DNA of 64,000 bases, taken from positions 55,088 through 119,087 of the forward strand of contig CALBKH010000089.1 in assembly GCA_937892955.1 (NCBI GenBank). Reading direction: 5' to 3'. This document shows, one piece after another, positions 32,821 to 41,858 of this stretch. Source of the stretch: an uncultured Alphaproteobacteria bacterium. Its GTDB lineage: Bacteria > Pseudomonadota > Alphaproteobacteria > Rhizobiales > Ancalomicrobiaceae. Under the pieces are notes generated by a model. It was not told where the DNA came from. It did no database searches and saw only the letters and a list, made by a program, of their open reading frames with translations. Each line of letters opens with the position of its first letter. Position 1 is the stretch's first letter. The position numbers and the translations under genes were made by a program.

Positions 32821-34425
32821 ATGAGACGGCGAATCGTCGCGGAACATCGGCTCGAGAATGGCGGATCGAGCCCTCTCGTCGAGGGGCTAGCTTTGAAGCG
32901 AAAGTATCGGCTGCTGCGCAGTCTGTGGCTCGACCGCAGTGGTAACTACACCGTCATATTCGGCCTCTTGGCGACGCTCCTCGTCGTGGCGGCGGGCGGC
33001 TCGATCGACCTCACCCGCTATCTCGAAGCGCGCTCGCGTTTGCGCGACGCCGTCGACGGGGCGGCACTGATGGTCGCAGGACGCTACAAGGCCGGAGAGA
33101 CGACGGCGGACGCTCTCACTTCCGCCACGCGGACCATCCTCGATCAGACCTTCACCGATCACGACGCGACCATCGGCAACGTCACCGCCACCGCCGGAAC
33201 GGCGAGCCTGACGGTCACTGCCGACGCGCGAGTTCACGCCTTCTTCCTGCCGATCATCGGGTTGGACTCGTTGACCACGACGACCGTTTCGTCGGTGGCC
33301 TGGTCGACGACGTCGATCGAGGTGGCCATGGTGCTCGACACGACGGGATCGATGGCCGACAGCGACAAGATCGGTCAGTTGAAGAGCGCGGCGACTTCGA
33401 TGGTCGACAGCGTCTTCGCCAAGGCGGGAACATCGTCCTCGGTCAAATTCGGCATCGTGCCGTTCTCGCATTTCGTCAACGTCGGTCCGGGGAATGCCGC
33501 GGCGGCGTGGATCGACCAGGGCGCGGCGGCACGGTCGAGCTATTACGACGCCTATTTCAGCAGCCAGATCAACCGGCTGACGACCTACACGGCGCTCGGC
33601 AAGAGCTGGAAGGGCTGTGTCGAGACGCGGCCGTCGCCCTACGACGTCGACGACACCGCGCCGACGGTCTCCAACCCCAACACCCTCTTCGTCCCGTCGT
33701 TCCACCCGGACGAGCCCGACACCTTCAACTCCTACTACGGAAACAACTATCTCGGGGACAAGCTGTTCTCCGGCGACGACTGGACGCGGATGATCAATGC
33801 GGCGAAATACACGAGCCCGGTGAACGTCAATTATTCCAATTCGACGCTCTATGCGAACTATTCCGCTCCCAGGGGACCGGAATTCTTGTGTTCGTCGAAT
33901 GCGCTGACCCGTCTCACGACGTCGTCGGCGACGGTGAAGACGGCGATCTCGGTGCTGACGCCGGCGGGCAGCACCAACATCCCGGAAGGTCTCGCCTGGG
34001 GCTGGCGCGTGTTGTCGCCGAAGGGGCCGTTCGCCGACGGTGCCTCCTATTCGGTTTCCGACAACCGCAAGGTCCTGGTGGTGTTGACCGACGGCACCAA
34101 TGCCATCAACACCTTTCCGACCGCGCTCGGCGGCGCTTATTCGAGCTGGGGCTTTCCGGCCAGCGGCCGGCTCGGCGCCAACCCGGGTGTCGATCTTCGA
34201 GACGGGCTCGACGCCAAGATGCGGACGATCTGCACCAAGGTCAAGGCGGCCGGGATCCAGATCTACACCATCGGCCTGATGATCACCGATACCGCCGGCC
34301 AGCAGCTTCTCGCCGACTGTTCGTCGGGAACCGGCTTCTATTACGACTCACCCACCGCGGCGCAGCTCCAGTCGGTCTTCGACGACATCGCCAAGAAGAT
34401 CTCGAAGCTGCGCATCGCCTCGTGA
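32821..34425 (+). CDS. TadG-like von Willebrand factor A protein, paralogue 2
   Basis: A 534-residue paralogue of the preceding gene with the same architecture: membrane anchor (LDRSGNYTVIFGLLATLLVVA), vWA MIDAS motif DTTGSMADS, CVETRPSPYDVDDTAP, HPDEPDTFNSYYG, AGSTNIPEGLAWGWRVLSP and the near-identical end FDDIAKKISKLRI. A TTG at 32893 would give a start (KRKYRLLRSLWLDRSG) that lines up better with the first paralogue than the ATG used here, so the true N-terminus is uncertain by 24 residues. The two genes look like a tandem duplication that has since diverged. Confidence 0.87.
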   Translation: MRRRIVAEHRLENGGSSPLVEGLALKRKYRLLRSLWLDRSGNYTVIFGLLATLLVVAAGGSIDLTRYLEARSRLRDAVDGAALMVAGRYKAGETTADALTSATRTILDQTFTDHDATIGNVTATAGTASLTVTADARVHAFFLPIIGLDSLTTTTVSSVAWSTTSIEVAMVLDTTGSMADSDKIGQLKSAATSMVDSVFAKAGTSSSVKFGIVPFSHFVNVGPGNAAAAWIDQGAAARSSYYDAYFSSQINRLTTYTALGKSWKGCVETRPSPYDVDDTAPTVSNPNTLFVPSFHPDEPDTFNSYYGNNYLGDKLFSGDDWTRMINAAKYTSPVNVNYSNSTLYANYSAPRGPEFLCSSNALTRLTTSSATVKTAISVLTPAGSTNIPEGLAWGWRVLSPKGPFADGASYSVSDNRKVLVVLTDGTNAINTFPTALGGAYSSWGFPASGRLGANPGVDLRDGLDAKMRTICTKVKAAGIQIYTIGLMITDTAGQQLLADCSSGTGFYYDSPTAAQLQSVFDDIAKKISKLRIAS

Positions 34426-34478
34426 GCTCGGGGCGAGACGCGGGATAGGAAAGCGGGGCTCGAAGGCCTCGCCCGGCG

Positions 34479-36251
34479 TCACATCTGATAGGCGGTTCGG
34501 AAGCCACCCCAGTGGCGATCCTTGACGATGATCGGGACGTCGACTTCCTTCATCGGGATGATCTTGCCGCCGCCGAGATCGCGCAGGTAGCTCTGCACAA
34601 GGAAGGGCCGCGTGTTGCGGGCGGCGAGCAGGCCGGTACGATCGTCGAAGATGCGCTTGTTGCGGCAGTTCGCCGTGTTCCAGGCGACTTCGCCGGGGCG
34701 CTGGGGCTGGGAATAGACCTTGTTGTGGACCGGCAGCCAGCCGTTGATGTCGACGCAGGCGCAGAAGGCCATGCGCTCGTCCTCGCCGAGGATCGCCTCC
34801 TGTAGCGGCGGCAGAATGCGTTCGAGGGCGGCGATGGCGTTGGTCTCGTACTGGATCGGGTCGGATCCCTGGACCGCGCGATACTCGGTGTCGAAGAGAT
34901 CGCCGAAATTGAGGTCGCTCTTTTCGATCGCGGCGTCGAGCGCCGCCATGATCTGTCCGGCGGCGGTCTGGGCGCGCATCACCAGCGGGCGGAATTCCTC
35001 GCCGATGCGGTCGACGCAGGCGCCGACGCGGGTTCGCGCATCTGCGTCGTCCTCGAGGAACCTGACGTGCAGGCCGAGGGCGCTCTTGCCGACGATCGTC
35101 CCGGTGACGTGGCCGAGGCCGGTGAGGTCCAGCTCGACGCGGGAGCCCGTCGCGATCCCGGCTTCGCCCTCCGGCACGACGAGCGTCCCGCCCATCGACA
35201 CGTCGATGGTGCGGACCGCCACTCGCGTCGAGGCGATGCGCATCTCGCCGCGCATCTCCACCGGCCAGCGGTCGTGTTTGCGGCGATCGGCTTCCGAACC
35301 CTGGCGCAGAACCGTGACGAGCTGTCGGGTCATGTCGGAGACGGCGCCGTTCATGCCGTCCGTCGCCTTTTCGACCTCGAGGCCGAGGATCGCCGCCCGC
35401 TCCATCTCGCCGCTCATGCGACGCGCCTTCTCGGCCACTTCGTCGACGAAGCGCGCGGTCTCGGAGGCCGAGCGGCCGATCTCCGCCGTCGTCTCCACCT
35501 GCATCTGGACCGAACGGGACACCTCGCCGAAGACCGGTCCGATGTCGCCGACGAGGCCGAGAATCTTGCCGACCGCTTCGATGTTGGCCTCCGCCGTCGA
35601 GCGCAGGCGTTGGATGGTGGTGCCGATCTCGGTGGTCGCCTTCTGCGTCTCCACCGACAGCGCCTTGACCTCGTTGGCGACGACGGCGAAGCCGCGGCCC
35701 GCCTCACCGGCGCGGGCCGCCTCGATGGTGGCATTGAGGGCGAGGAGATTGGTCTGACCGGCGACGTCGGAGATCAGCGCCACGACGGCCTGGATCTGCT
35801 CGATCGCCTGCTTCAACTCGTCGACCGAGCGCGCCGCGTCCTGCGCCACGCCACTGGCGTCGTCGATCAGGCGCTGCGACGCCTCGGCGCGACGGCCGAC
35901 CTCCTCGGCCGACTGGTGCAGTTCCTGGCAACCCTGGGCCAGACGATTGACGTGTTCGAGAGCGAGCCCGGTGTGGCTGGTGAGGATGTCGGTCTCGGAC
36001 TTGAGGCCGTTCATGATCTCGGTGCCCTCGACGACCTGCTGCTTGGTCTTGGAGCCGGTCGCTCCGAGCCGGCGCGAGGCCCGCTTCAGGTCGGCTTCCA
36101 GCAGTTCGACCACCTGTCGCATCGATCCGTTGGCGCGCGCGCGTTCGCCGCTCGGCCGGATGGTTTTCGCCGCGGGTTCGCTCGGCGATGTTTCGACGGT
36201 CTGGGCGGGTGTGGACTTCCGAACCGATTTGGATCCGAAATGGAACATCAT
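34479..36251 (-). CDS. Soluble methyl-accepting chemotaxis protein with PilZ and C-terminal sensory domain
   Basis: A 590-residue cytoplasmic chemoreceptor-like protein with no membrane span. The signalling hairpin lies around residues 60-310, with the conserved tip QTNLLALNATIEAARAGEAG near 166-185 and GFAVVANEVKALS. A PilZ domain follows (RRKHDR near 323 and DVSMGG near 350, the c-di-GMP binding motifs). The last 150 residues form a domain ending FDDRTGLLAARNTRPFLVQS and KDRHWGGFRTAY, seen at the end of other soluble chemoreceptors and probably a Cache/PAS-like sensor. It joins c-di-GMP sensing to chemotaxis output. GAGGA precedes twin ATG codons; the second is better spaced. Confidence 0.9.
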   Translation of the reverse strand: MMFHFGSKSVRKSTPAQTVETSPSEPAAKTIRPSGERARANGSMRQVVELLEADLKRASRRLGATGSKTKQQVVEGTEIMNGLKSETDILTSHTGLALEHVNRLAQGCQELHQSAEEVGRRAEASQRLIDDASGVAQDAARSVDELKQAIEQIQAVVALISDVAGQTNLLALNATIEAARAGEAGRGFAVVANEVKALSVETQKATTEIGTTIQRLRSTAEANIEAVGKILGLVGDIGPVFGEVSRSVQMQVETTAEIGRSASETARFVDEVAEKARRMSGEMERAAILGLEVEKATDGMNGAVSDMTRQLVTVLRQGSEADRRKHDRWPVEMRGEMRIASTRVAVRTIDVSMGGTLVVPEGEAGIATGSRVELDLTGLGHVTGTIVGKSALGLHVRFLEDDADARTRVGACVDRIGEEFRPLVMRAQTAAGQIMAALDAAIEKSDLNFGDLFDTEYRAVQGSDPIQYETNAIAALERILPPLQEAILGEDERMAFCACVDINGWLPVHNKVYSQPQRPGEVAWNTANCRNKRIFDDRTGLLAARNTRPFLVQSYLRDLGGGKIIPMKEVDVPIIVKDRHWGGFRTAYQM

Positions 36252-36613
36252 GAGTCCTCGACGATTGTTGCTGCATGATTGCCGCCGACACGCTTACCAA
36301 GATGTTAAAATAAACTATCGAACCTACGTGGTTTGCCGCATTCGTCTCGAATTTTCCGGATGTTACCGGGGGAAGGCTTAGGTTACGTTACGTAATATGG
36401 TGATCATGGAGCCGATCAGCGGGGCGGCGAAGGTCGAACGGACTCTTCGGCCGCGACAACGCGGTGTCCAACCTTTCGATCGCCCTGGAATATCACGTGT
36501 GGCGCGGCGTTTCTTCTTTCGACGTCGTGCGACGGCGCCACCGACGATCGTCGGTGGCTGGAGCCCGTCGACGGTCGGGCGCATAGTGTGTCGAATCTTC
36601 CTCGGAACCGATC
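36252..36613. other. Divergent intergenic region, chemoreceptor / photolyase
   Basis: About 360 bp without a gene. The part next to the chemoreceptor gene (36290-36330) is AT-rich and probably promoter. A TTACGTAA palindrome within GTTACGTTACGTAAT lies near 36385. Nothing else is recognised. Confidence 0.4.
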
Positions 36614-38101
36614 GTGACGACATCCGAACCAGACCGTCCCGTTCTGCTCTGGCTGCGCGATGATCTGCGCATCGCCGACAATCCCGCTCTCGTTCGCGCC
36701 GTCGAGAGCGGACGTCCGGTCGTGGCACTCTTCGTTCTCGACGAGGTGTCTCCCGACATCCGCCCTCTCGGCGGGGCCTCGCGTTGGTGGCTGCATCGCT
36801 CGCTCGCCGGCTTCGCCGATCGTTTCGCTCGGCTCGGCGGGACGCTCCGTCTCGGGCGGGGACCGGCGAGCGAGATCGTCGCCGCGTCGGCGGTGGAGAT
36901 CGACGCGGCCGAAGTCGTCTGGAACCGGCGCTATCTGCCGGCGCTGACGGCGATCGACGCCGACCTGAAACGCCGCCTGCGCGCCGAGGGGCGAGCGGCG
37001 GAGAGCTTCCAGGCGAACCTCCTCCACGAGCCGCACACGGTGAAGACGGCCGGCGGCGGGCCGTTTCGGGTCTTCACGCCGTTCTGGCGCGCCGCTCGTG
37101 GAGCGGGTTCGCCACGCGCGCCCCTGCCGCCGCCTCGGGCGATCCGTGGCGCCGCCGCGCCACCCCCCTCGCACGCGCTCGACGACCTCGGGTTGCTGCC
37201 GCGCGCGCCCTATTGGGCAGCGGGTCTGGACGCGACCTGGACGCCCGGCGAGGAAGGTGCGGCGGCTGGCCTGGAGCGCTTCCTCGGCGAGGGGCTGCGC
37301 GGCTATGCGGCCGGGCGTGACCGTCCCGACCTCGGCCACACCTCGCGTCTGTCGCCGCATCTGCGCTTCGGCGAGATCTCGCCCTTCACCATCGCCTCGG
37401 CCGTCGCGATGCGGGTCGCGGCGGATCCGACGCTCGCGGCGGACGCGGAAAAATTCCTCGCCGAACTGGGCTGGCGCGAATTCGCCCACCACCTCGCTTT
37501 TCATTTCGGCGACCTGTCGCGGCGCGAATTCCAACCGCGGTTCGAGACCTTTCCATGGAAGACCGACGAGGCCTTCCTGGAGGCGTGGCGACGGGGCCGC
37601 ACCGGCTATCCGCTGGTCGACGCCGGCATGCGCGAGCTGTGGGCGACGGGCACGATGCACAACCGGGTGCGGATGGTCGTCGCCTCGTTCCTCGTCAAAC
37701 ACGGCCTCGTCGACTGGCGGGAGGGTGAGCGCTGGTTCTTCGACACGCTGGTCGACGCCTGCCCGGCGGTGAACCCGGCGAGCTGGCAATGGGTTGCCGG
37801 TTGCGGCGCCGACGCCGCGCCGTTCTTCCGCATCTTCAATCCGGTCACCCAAGGGGTGAAGTTCGACCCCGCCGGCGACTATCTGCGCCGCTGGTTGCCG
37901 GAACTCGCGGCACTGCCGGCCGGCGCGATCCATGCGCCGTGGACCGCCGCGGCGGACGTGGCGGCCGTCGCCGATCTCCGTCTCGGCGTCACCTATCCGT
38001 CACCGATCGTCGACCATGCCTTCGCCCGGGAGCGGGCGCTCGCCGCCCTCGCCGGCCACGTGAACGGGAACGAGCGACCGCCTCGACCGGGCTTCGATTG
38101 A
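36614..38101 (+). CDS. phrB: Deoxyribodipyrimidine photolyase (cryptochrome/photolyase family)
   Basis: Light-dependent repair of cyclobutane pyrimidine dimers. The 495-residue protein has the N-terminal antenna domain (VLLWLRDDLRIADNPAL) and a C-terminal FAD domain with GHTSRLSPHLRFGEISP, WREFAHHLAFHF, GRTGYPLVDAGMRELWATG and MHNRVRMVVASFLVKH, then WQWVAGCGADAAPFFRIFNP. These are class I CPD photolyase signatures. Start is GTG; the preceding region offers no ATG in frame. Monocistronic, 113 bp ahead of the symporter gene. Confidence 0.95.
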   Translation: MTTSEPDRPVLLWLRDDLRIADNPALVRAVESGRPVVALFVLDEVSPDIRPLGGASRWWLHRSLAGFADRFARLGGTLRLGRGPASEIVAASAVEIDAAEVVWNRRYLPALTAIDADLKRRLRAEGRAAESFQANLLHEPHTVKTAGGGPFRVFTPFWRAARGAGSPRAPLPPPRAIRGAAAPPPSHALDDLGLLPRAPYWAAGLDATWTPGEEGAAAGLERFLGEGLRGYAAGRDRPDLGHTSRLSPHLRFGEISPFTIASAVAMRVAADPTLAADAEKFLAELGWREFAHHLAFHFGDLSRREFQPRFETFPWKTDEAFLEAWRRGRTGYPLVDAGMRELWATGTMHNRVRMVVASFLVKHGLVDWREGERWFFDTLVDACPAVNPASWQWVAGCGADAAPFFRIFNPVTQGVKFDPAGDYLRRWLPELAALPAGAIHAPWTAAADVAAVADLRLGVTYPSPIVDHAFARERALAALAGHVNGNERPPRPGFD

Positions 38102-38214
38102 CAGGGTGGAAGGTAATCGTGCAGGACAGGAGCGACGCATCACATCGCGTCGCCCCCACCCGCGGAACCTCGTTGGACATCGACGGGTATTCTTGACGTG
38201 AGAGCAGCCCGCAG

Positions 38215-39807
38215 ATGACGAAAAGCGTGCCCCGCGCGGGCGACACCCCGGGGGCGAACGAGCTCGGCCTGTCACGCCTCCTCGCCTTCGCGTTTCCGGC
38301 CCTGCCGGTGGCGGCGTTCCAGCTCCCCTTCGTCATCCTGGTCCCGAAATTCTACGCCGAGAACGTCGGCCTGTCGTTCATCGCGGTCGGGGCGATCATC
38401 ACCATCGTCCGCCTGATCGACGCCTTCCTCGACCCGTTCGTCGGCTATTACGCCGACCACACGCGGCCGCGGTGGGGACGCCGACGCACCTGGTTCGGCC
38501 TCGCCGCCATTCCGACCACCGTCGGCGCGCTCTTCGTCTTCAATCCGTTCCCGGATATCGGCACCGACCACACGCTGTTCTGGGGGGCGTGGTTCTTCGT
38601 CTGGTCGATGATGCTGTCGGTCGGCTACACGGCGTTGTCGCTGTCGCATCTCTCCTGGGGTGCGGAGATCTCGACCAGCTACTACGGCCGCAACCGCATC
38701 TTCGCCGCGCGCGAGGTCTTCGCCGTCATCGGCACGCTGGTGGCGACCGCCCTGCCCTTCGTCATGAGCCGACTGGGTTGGCACGGCGATCAGCCGGTGC
38801 TGGTCGCGCTGTCGATCATGGTGGCGATCGCGCTGCCGCTGCTCGCGCTGATCACGGTCTTCACCGTGCCGGAGCCGCCGCACGTCTCGCATCACCACCT
38901 CAATTTCGTCGACGGGCTGAAGAACCTCTTCAAGAACGAATATTTCGTCCGCCTGCTCGGCGCCTACGCGCTGGCCAACATGGGCAACGGCGTGCCGGCG
39001 ACGCTGCTGCTCTACTACGTCCGCGACTACGTCCACGGCAACGAGGAGACGCAGCGCTTCTTCCTGCTGCTCTATTTTCTGTTCGGCGTGCTCTCGACAC
39101 CCTTGTGGCTGTGGTTGGCGAAGCGGACCTCGAAGCACCGCGCCTGGTCCTTCGCCATGCTGGTGGCCTGCGCCGGTTTCGTCTGGTCGCCCTTCGCCGG
39201 GTACGACGTCCTCGGTGACAACGCCGTGTGGGCCTTCGGCATCATCATGATCCTCGCCGGCATGTCGGTCGGTGCCGACCTGATGTTGCCGGTATCGATG
39301 CAGGCCGACGTGATCGACGTCGACACGGCGCGCACCGGCGAGCAGCACACCGGCTTCTATTTCGCCTCCTGGGCGCTGGCCAACAAGATCGCCCTGTCGA
39401 TCGCGCTGGGTATCGGCTTCGTCCTGCTCGGCATCGTCGGCTACGACAAGGGCAACCACCACGGCGACACGCTGACGCCGGCGCAGGTTCATGTGGTGAC
39501 GAACCCGCCGGTCGAAGGCGCGGTCGCGGTGACGCCGCCCGAAACCGTCAAGAACGCGCCGGGCAAGGCCAAGCGGAAGCACTCGTCGAAGAACAACGGC
39601 GAGAGCGACAAGCCGGTGAAGCAGACGCCGCTCGCGACCTGGACTCTGGTCTTCCTCTATTGCGTCGTGCCGATCGTGTTGAAGCTCATCGCGGTCCGGC
39701 TGGTGTGGAACTTCCCGATCGGGCCGGCCGAACAGGCGCAGCTGCGCGCCCAGATCGAGGCCCATCGTCGCGCCGAGCGCGAGGAAGAAGAAGGCCGTCC
39801 AGCCTGA
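38215..39807 (+). CDS. GPH-family (MFS_2) sugar/cation symporter
   Basis: Inner-membrane transporter of 530 residues with about 12 membrane spans. RLIDAFLDPFVGYYADHTRPRWGRR contains the conserved Asp residues and the loop motif of the glycoside-pentoside-hexuronide symporters (MelB-like), and GADLMLPVSMQADVIDVDTAR is typical of this group. An unusual cytoplasmic Lys/Pro-rich insertion of about 50 residues (PETVKNAPGKAKRKHSSKNN) sits before the last span. The substrate is not predictable; no sugar catabolic genes adjoin it. Confidence 0.85.
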   Translation: MTKSVPRAGDTPGANELGLSRLLAFAFPALPVAAFQLPFVILVPKFYAENVGLSFIAVGAIITIVRLIDAFLDPFVGYYADHTRPRWGRRRTWFGLAAIPTTVGALFVFNPFPDIGTDHTLFWGAWFFVWSMMLSVGYTALSLSHLSWGAEISTSYYGRNRIFAAREVFAVIGTLVATALPFVMSRLGWHGDQPVLVALSIMVAIALPLLALITVFTVPEPPHVSHHHLNFVDGLKNLFKNEYFVRLLGAYALANMGNGVPATLLLYYVRDYVHGNEETQRFFLLLYFLFGVLSTPLWLWLAKRTSKHRAWSFAMLVACAGFVWSPFAGYDVLGDNAVWAFGIIMILAGMSVGADLMLPVSMQADVIDVDTARTGEQHTGFYFASWALANKIALSIALGIGFVLLGIVGYDKGNHHGDTLTPAQVHVVTNPPVEGAVAVTPPETVKNAPGKAKRKHSSKNNGESDKPVKQTPLATWTLVFLYCVVPIVLKLIAVRLVWNFPIGPAEQAQLRAQIEAHRRAEREEEEGRPA

Positions 39808-39994
39808 TCCGAACCGCGCCGCGGCAAGGTCGCCACCGCCGCACCTCCCGCGGCAACCGTGGCCGGCTGCGGAATTTCGGTAGAACGGATTTCCCATCCA
39901 TCCCTCCGAAAGGAAATTTCTTCTCTTTTCCGCCGATGTTCGCCCTCCCAGACTGCGCGGTTCCGGCGCAGGGCCGGGGAAGCGGGAGAATCGC

Positions 39995-41059
39995 ATGGGT
40001 GCGGCGGGAAACGGATCGACGGGCGTGGCGAAGGGTGTCGTCGAGGCGATCGGCAACACGCCGCTGATCCGCCTCACCCGGGCCTCGGCGGCGACCGGCT
40101 GCGAGATCCTCGGCAAGGCCGAGTTCATGAACCCCGGCCAGTCGGTCAAGGACCGCGCGGCGTTGTGGATCGTCCGCGACGCCATCGCCCGCGGTGAGCT
40201 GCGCCCCGGCGGAACCATCGTCGAGGGGACCGCCGGCAACACCGGTATCGGACTGGCGCTGGTCGCCTCGGCGCTCGGCTTCCGCACCGTGATCGTCATC
40301 CCCGAGACCCAGTCGGCGGAGAAGAAGGACGCGCTGCGTCTCGCCGGCGCCGAGCTCGTCGAAGTCCCGGCGGTGCCCTACAAGAACCCGAACAACTACG
40401 TGAAGCTCTCCGGCCGGCTCGCCGCCGAGCTGGCGAAGACGGAAGCGTCCGGTGCGATCTGGGCCAACCAGTTCGACAACGTCGCCAACCGCCAAGCGCA
40501 CGTGGAGTCGACGGCGGAAGAGATCTGGGCTCAGACTGGGGGCAAGATCGACGGTTTCGTCGCCGCGGTCGGCTCGGGCGGGACCCTCGCCGGCGTCGGC
40601 ATCGGCCTCAAGGCCAAGAAGGCGGACGTCGCCATCACGCTCGCCGACCCGCACGGCGCCGCGCTCTACGAGTGGGTGGCGAACGGGGTGCTGAAGGCCG
40701 AGGGCTCGTCGATCACCGAGGGCATCGGCCAGGGCCGCATCACCGCCAATCTCGAAGGCGCGCCGATCGATCGCGCCTATCGCATCTCCGACGAAGAGGC
40801 GGTGGCGGTGCTGCACGACCTCGCCGAACACGAGGGGCTGGTGATGGGCGGTTCGACCGGCGTCAACGTCGCCGGCGCGATGCGGCTGGCGAAGGATCTC
40901 GGACCGGGCCACACCATCGTCACCGTGCTCTGCGACCACGGCAGCCGCTATCAGTCGAAGCTGTGGAACCCGGCGTTCCTGCGCGACAAGGGGCTGCCGG
41001 TGCCCGCATGGCTGGAACGCCGTCGCGAAATCCCGGTTCCCTTCGAAGCCGTGCCGTGA
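39995..41059 (+). CDS. cysK: Cysteine synthase A
   Basis: PLP enzyme of 354 residues that makes cysteine from O-acetylserine and sulfide. PLP-binding Lys52 lies in NPGQSVKDRAA; EGTAGNTGIGLALVA is the substrate loop and GSGGTLAGVGIGLK binds the PLP phosphate. The sequence MGGSTGVNVAGAM and the C-terminal SRYQSKLWN segment match the rhizobial form that is longer than E. coli CysK. GGGAG lies 7 bases before the ATG. Followed after 33 bp by alaX. Confidence 0.92.
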   Translation: MGAAGNGSTGVAKGVVEAIGNTPLIRLTRASAATGCEILGKAEFMNPGQSVKDRAALWIVRDAIARGELRPGGTIVEGTAGNTGIGLALVASALGFRTVIVIPETQSAEKKDALRLAGAELVEVPAVPYKNPNNYVKLSGRLAAELAKTEASGAIWANQFDNVANRQAHVESTAEEIWAQTGGKIDGFVAAVGSGGTLAGVGIGLKAKKADVAITLADPHGAALYEWVANGVLKAEGSSITEGIGQGRITANLEGAPIDRAYRISDEEAVAVLHDLAEHEGLVMGGSTGVNVAGAMRLAKDLGPGHTIVTVLCDHGSRYQSKLWNPAFLRDKGLPVPAWLERRREIPVPFEAVP

Positions 41060-41092
41060 TCGGATGGGCCCTCTCAGGAGAGAAGGCCCCCG

Positions 41093-41830
41093 ATGAAGAC
41101 CACAGCCGCGACCGAACCCGTCTACCGCGATCAGCCCTATCTGACCTCGTGCGAGGCGACCGTCGTCGCCATCGGCGAAAAGGGCGGCATCCTCCTCGAT
41201 CGGACGATCTTCTATCCGACCGGCGGCGGCCAGCCGGGCGATTGCGGCGTCCTCGTCCAGGCCGACGGCACCGAGACGGCGATCGCCACCACGGTGTGGG
41301 AAGATCCGGCCAAGACGGTGATCGCCCATGTGGCGATCGAGGGCATGCCGATCCCGCCGGTCGGGGCGAAGGTGACGGCGAAGCTCGACTGGGAGCGCCG
41401 CCACAAGCTGATGCGCATGCACACGGCGCTGCATCTGCTCTCCGTCGTGCTGCCCTATGCGGTGACCGGCGGTTCGGTCGGCGAGGACGAGGGCCGGCTC
41501 GACTTCGACATCCCCGAGGCCGATCTCGATCGCGACGCGCTCAATGCCCGGCTCGCCGAATTGGTGGCGGCCGATCACCCGGTCTCCTTCGAGTGGATCA
41601 CGGATGCCGAGCTCGACGCCGCGCCGGATCTGGTCAAGACCATGTCGGTCGCCCCGCCGCGCGGCTCGGGGCGGGTGCGGCTGGTGCGGATCGGGGGCGA
41701 AGCGTCTGTCGACCTGCAGCCCTGCGGCGGCACGCACGTGAAGTCGACCGGCGAGATCGGCCGGTTCGAGATCGCCAAGGTCGAGAAGAAGGGGCGCATC
41801 AACCGGCGCGTCCGCATCCGCTTCGTGTGA
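41093..41830 (+). CDS. alaX: Alanyl-tRNA editing protein AlaX
   Basis: Free-standing homologue of the AlaRS editing domain; hydrolyses mischarged Ser-tRNA(Ala) (or Gly). The 245-residue protein contains FYPTGGGQPGD, the zinc site MRMHTALHLL (HxxxH) and CGGTHVKSTGEIG (Cys and His), with EKKGRINRRVRI at the end, the SerD-type domain. Lies 33 bp behind cysK on the same strand; coupling to cysteine/serine metabolism is plausible since O-acetylserine flux changes the serine pool. Confidence 0.93.
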   Translation: MKTTAATEPVYRDQPYLTSCEATVVAIGEKGGILLDRTIFYPTGGGQPGDCGVLVQADGTETAIATTVWEDPAKTVIAHVAIEGMPIPPVGAKVTAKLDWERRHKLMRMHTALHLLSVVLPYAVTGGSVGEDEGRLDFDIPEADLDRDALNARLAELVAADHPVSFEWITDAELDAAPDLVKTMSVAPPRGSGRVRLVRIGGEASVDLQPCGGTHVKSTGEIGRFEIAKVEKKGRINRRVRIRFV

Positions 41831-41858
41831 CGCCCGGCGGAGCGGAGTCCGCGCCGCG

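Noticed and set aside
38132..38153. Inverted repeat GCGACGC/GCGTCGC after the photolyase gene as a terminator
   Set aside because: Only 7 bp, no T-run after it; common by chance at this GC content.
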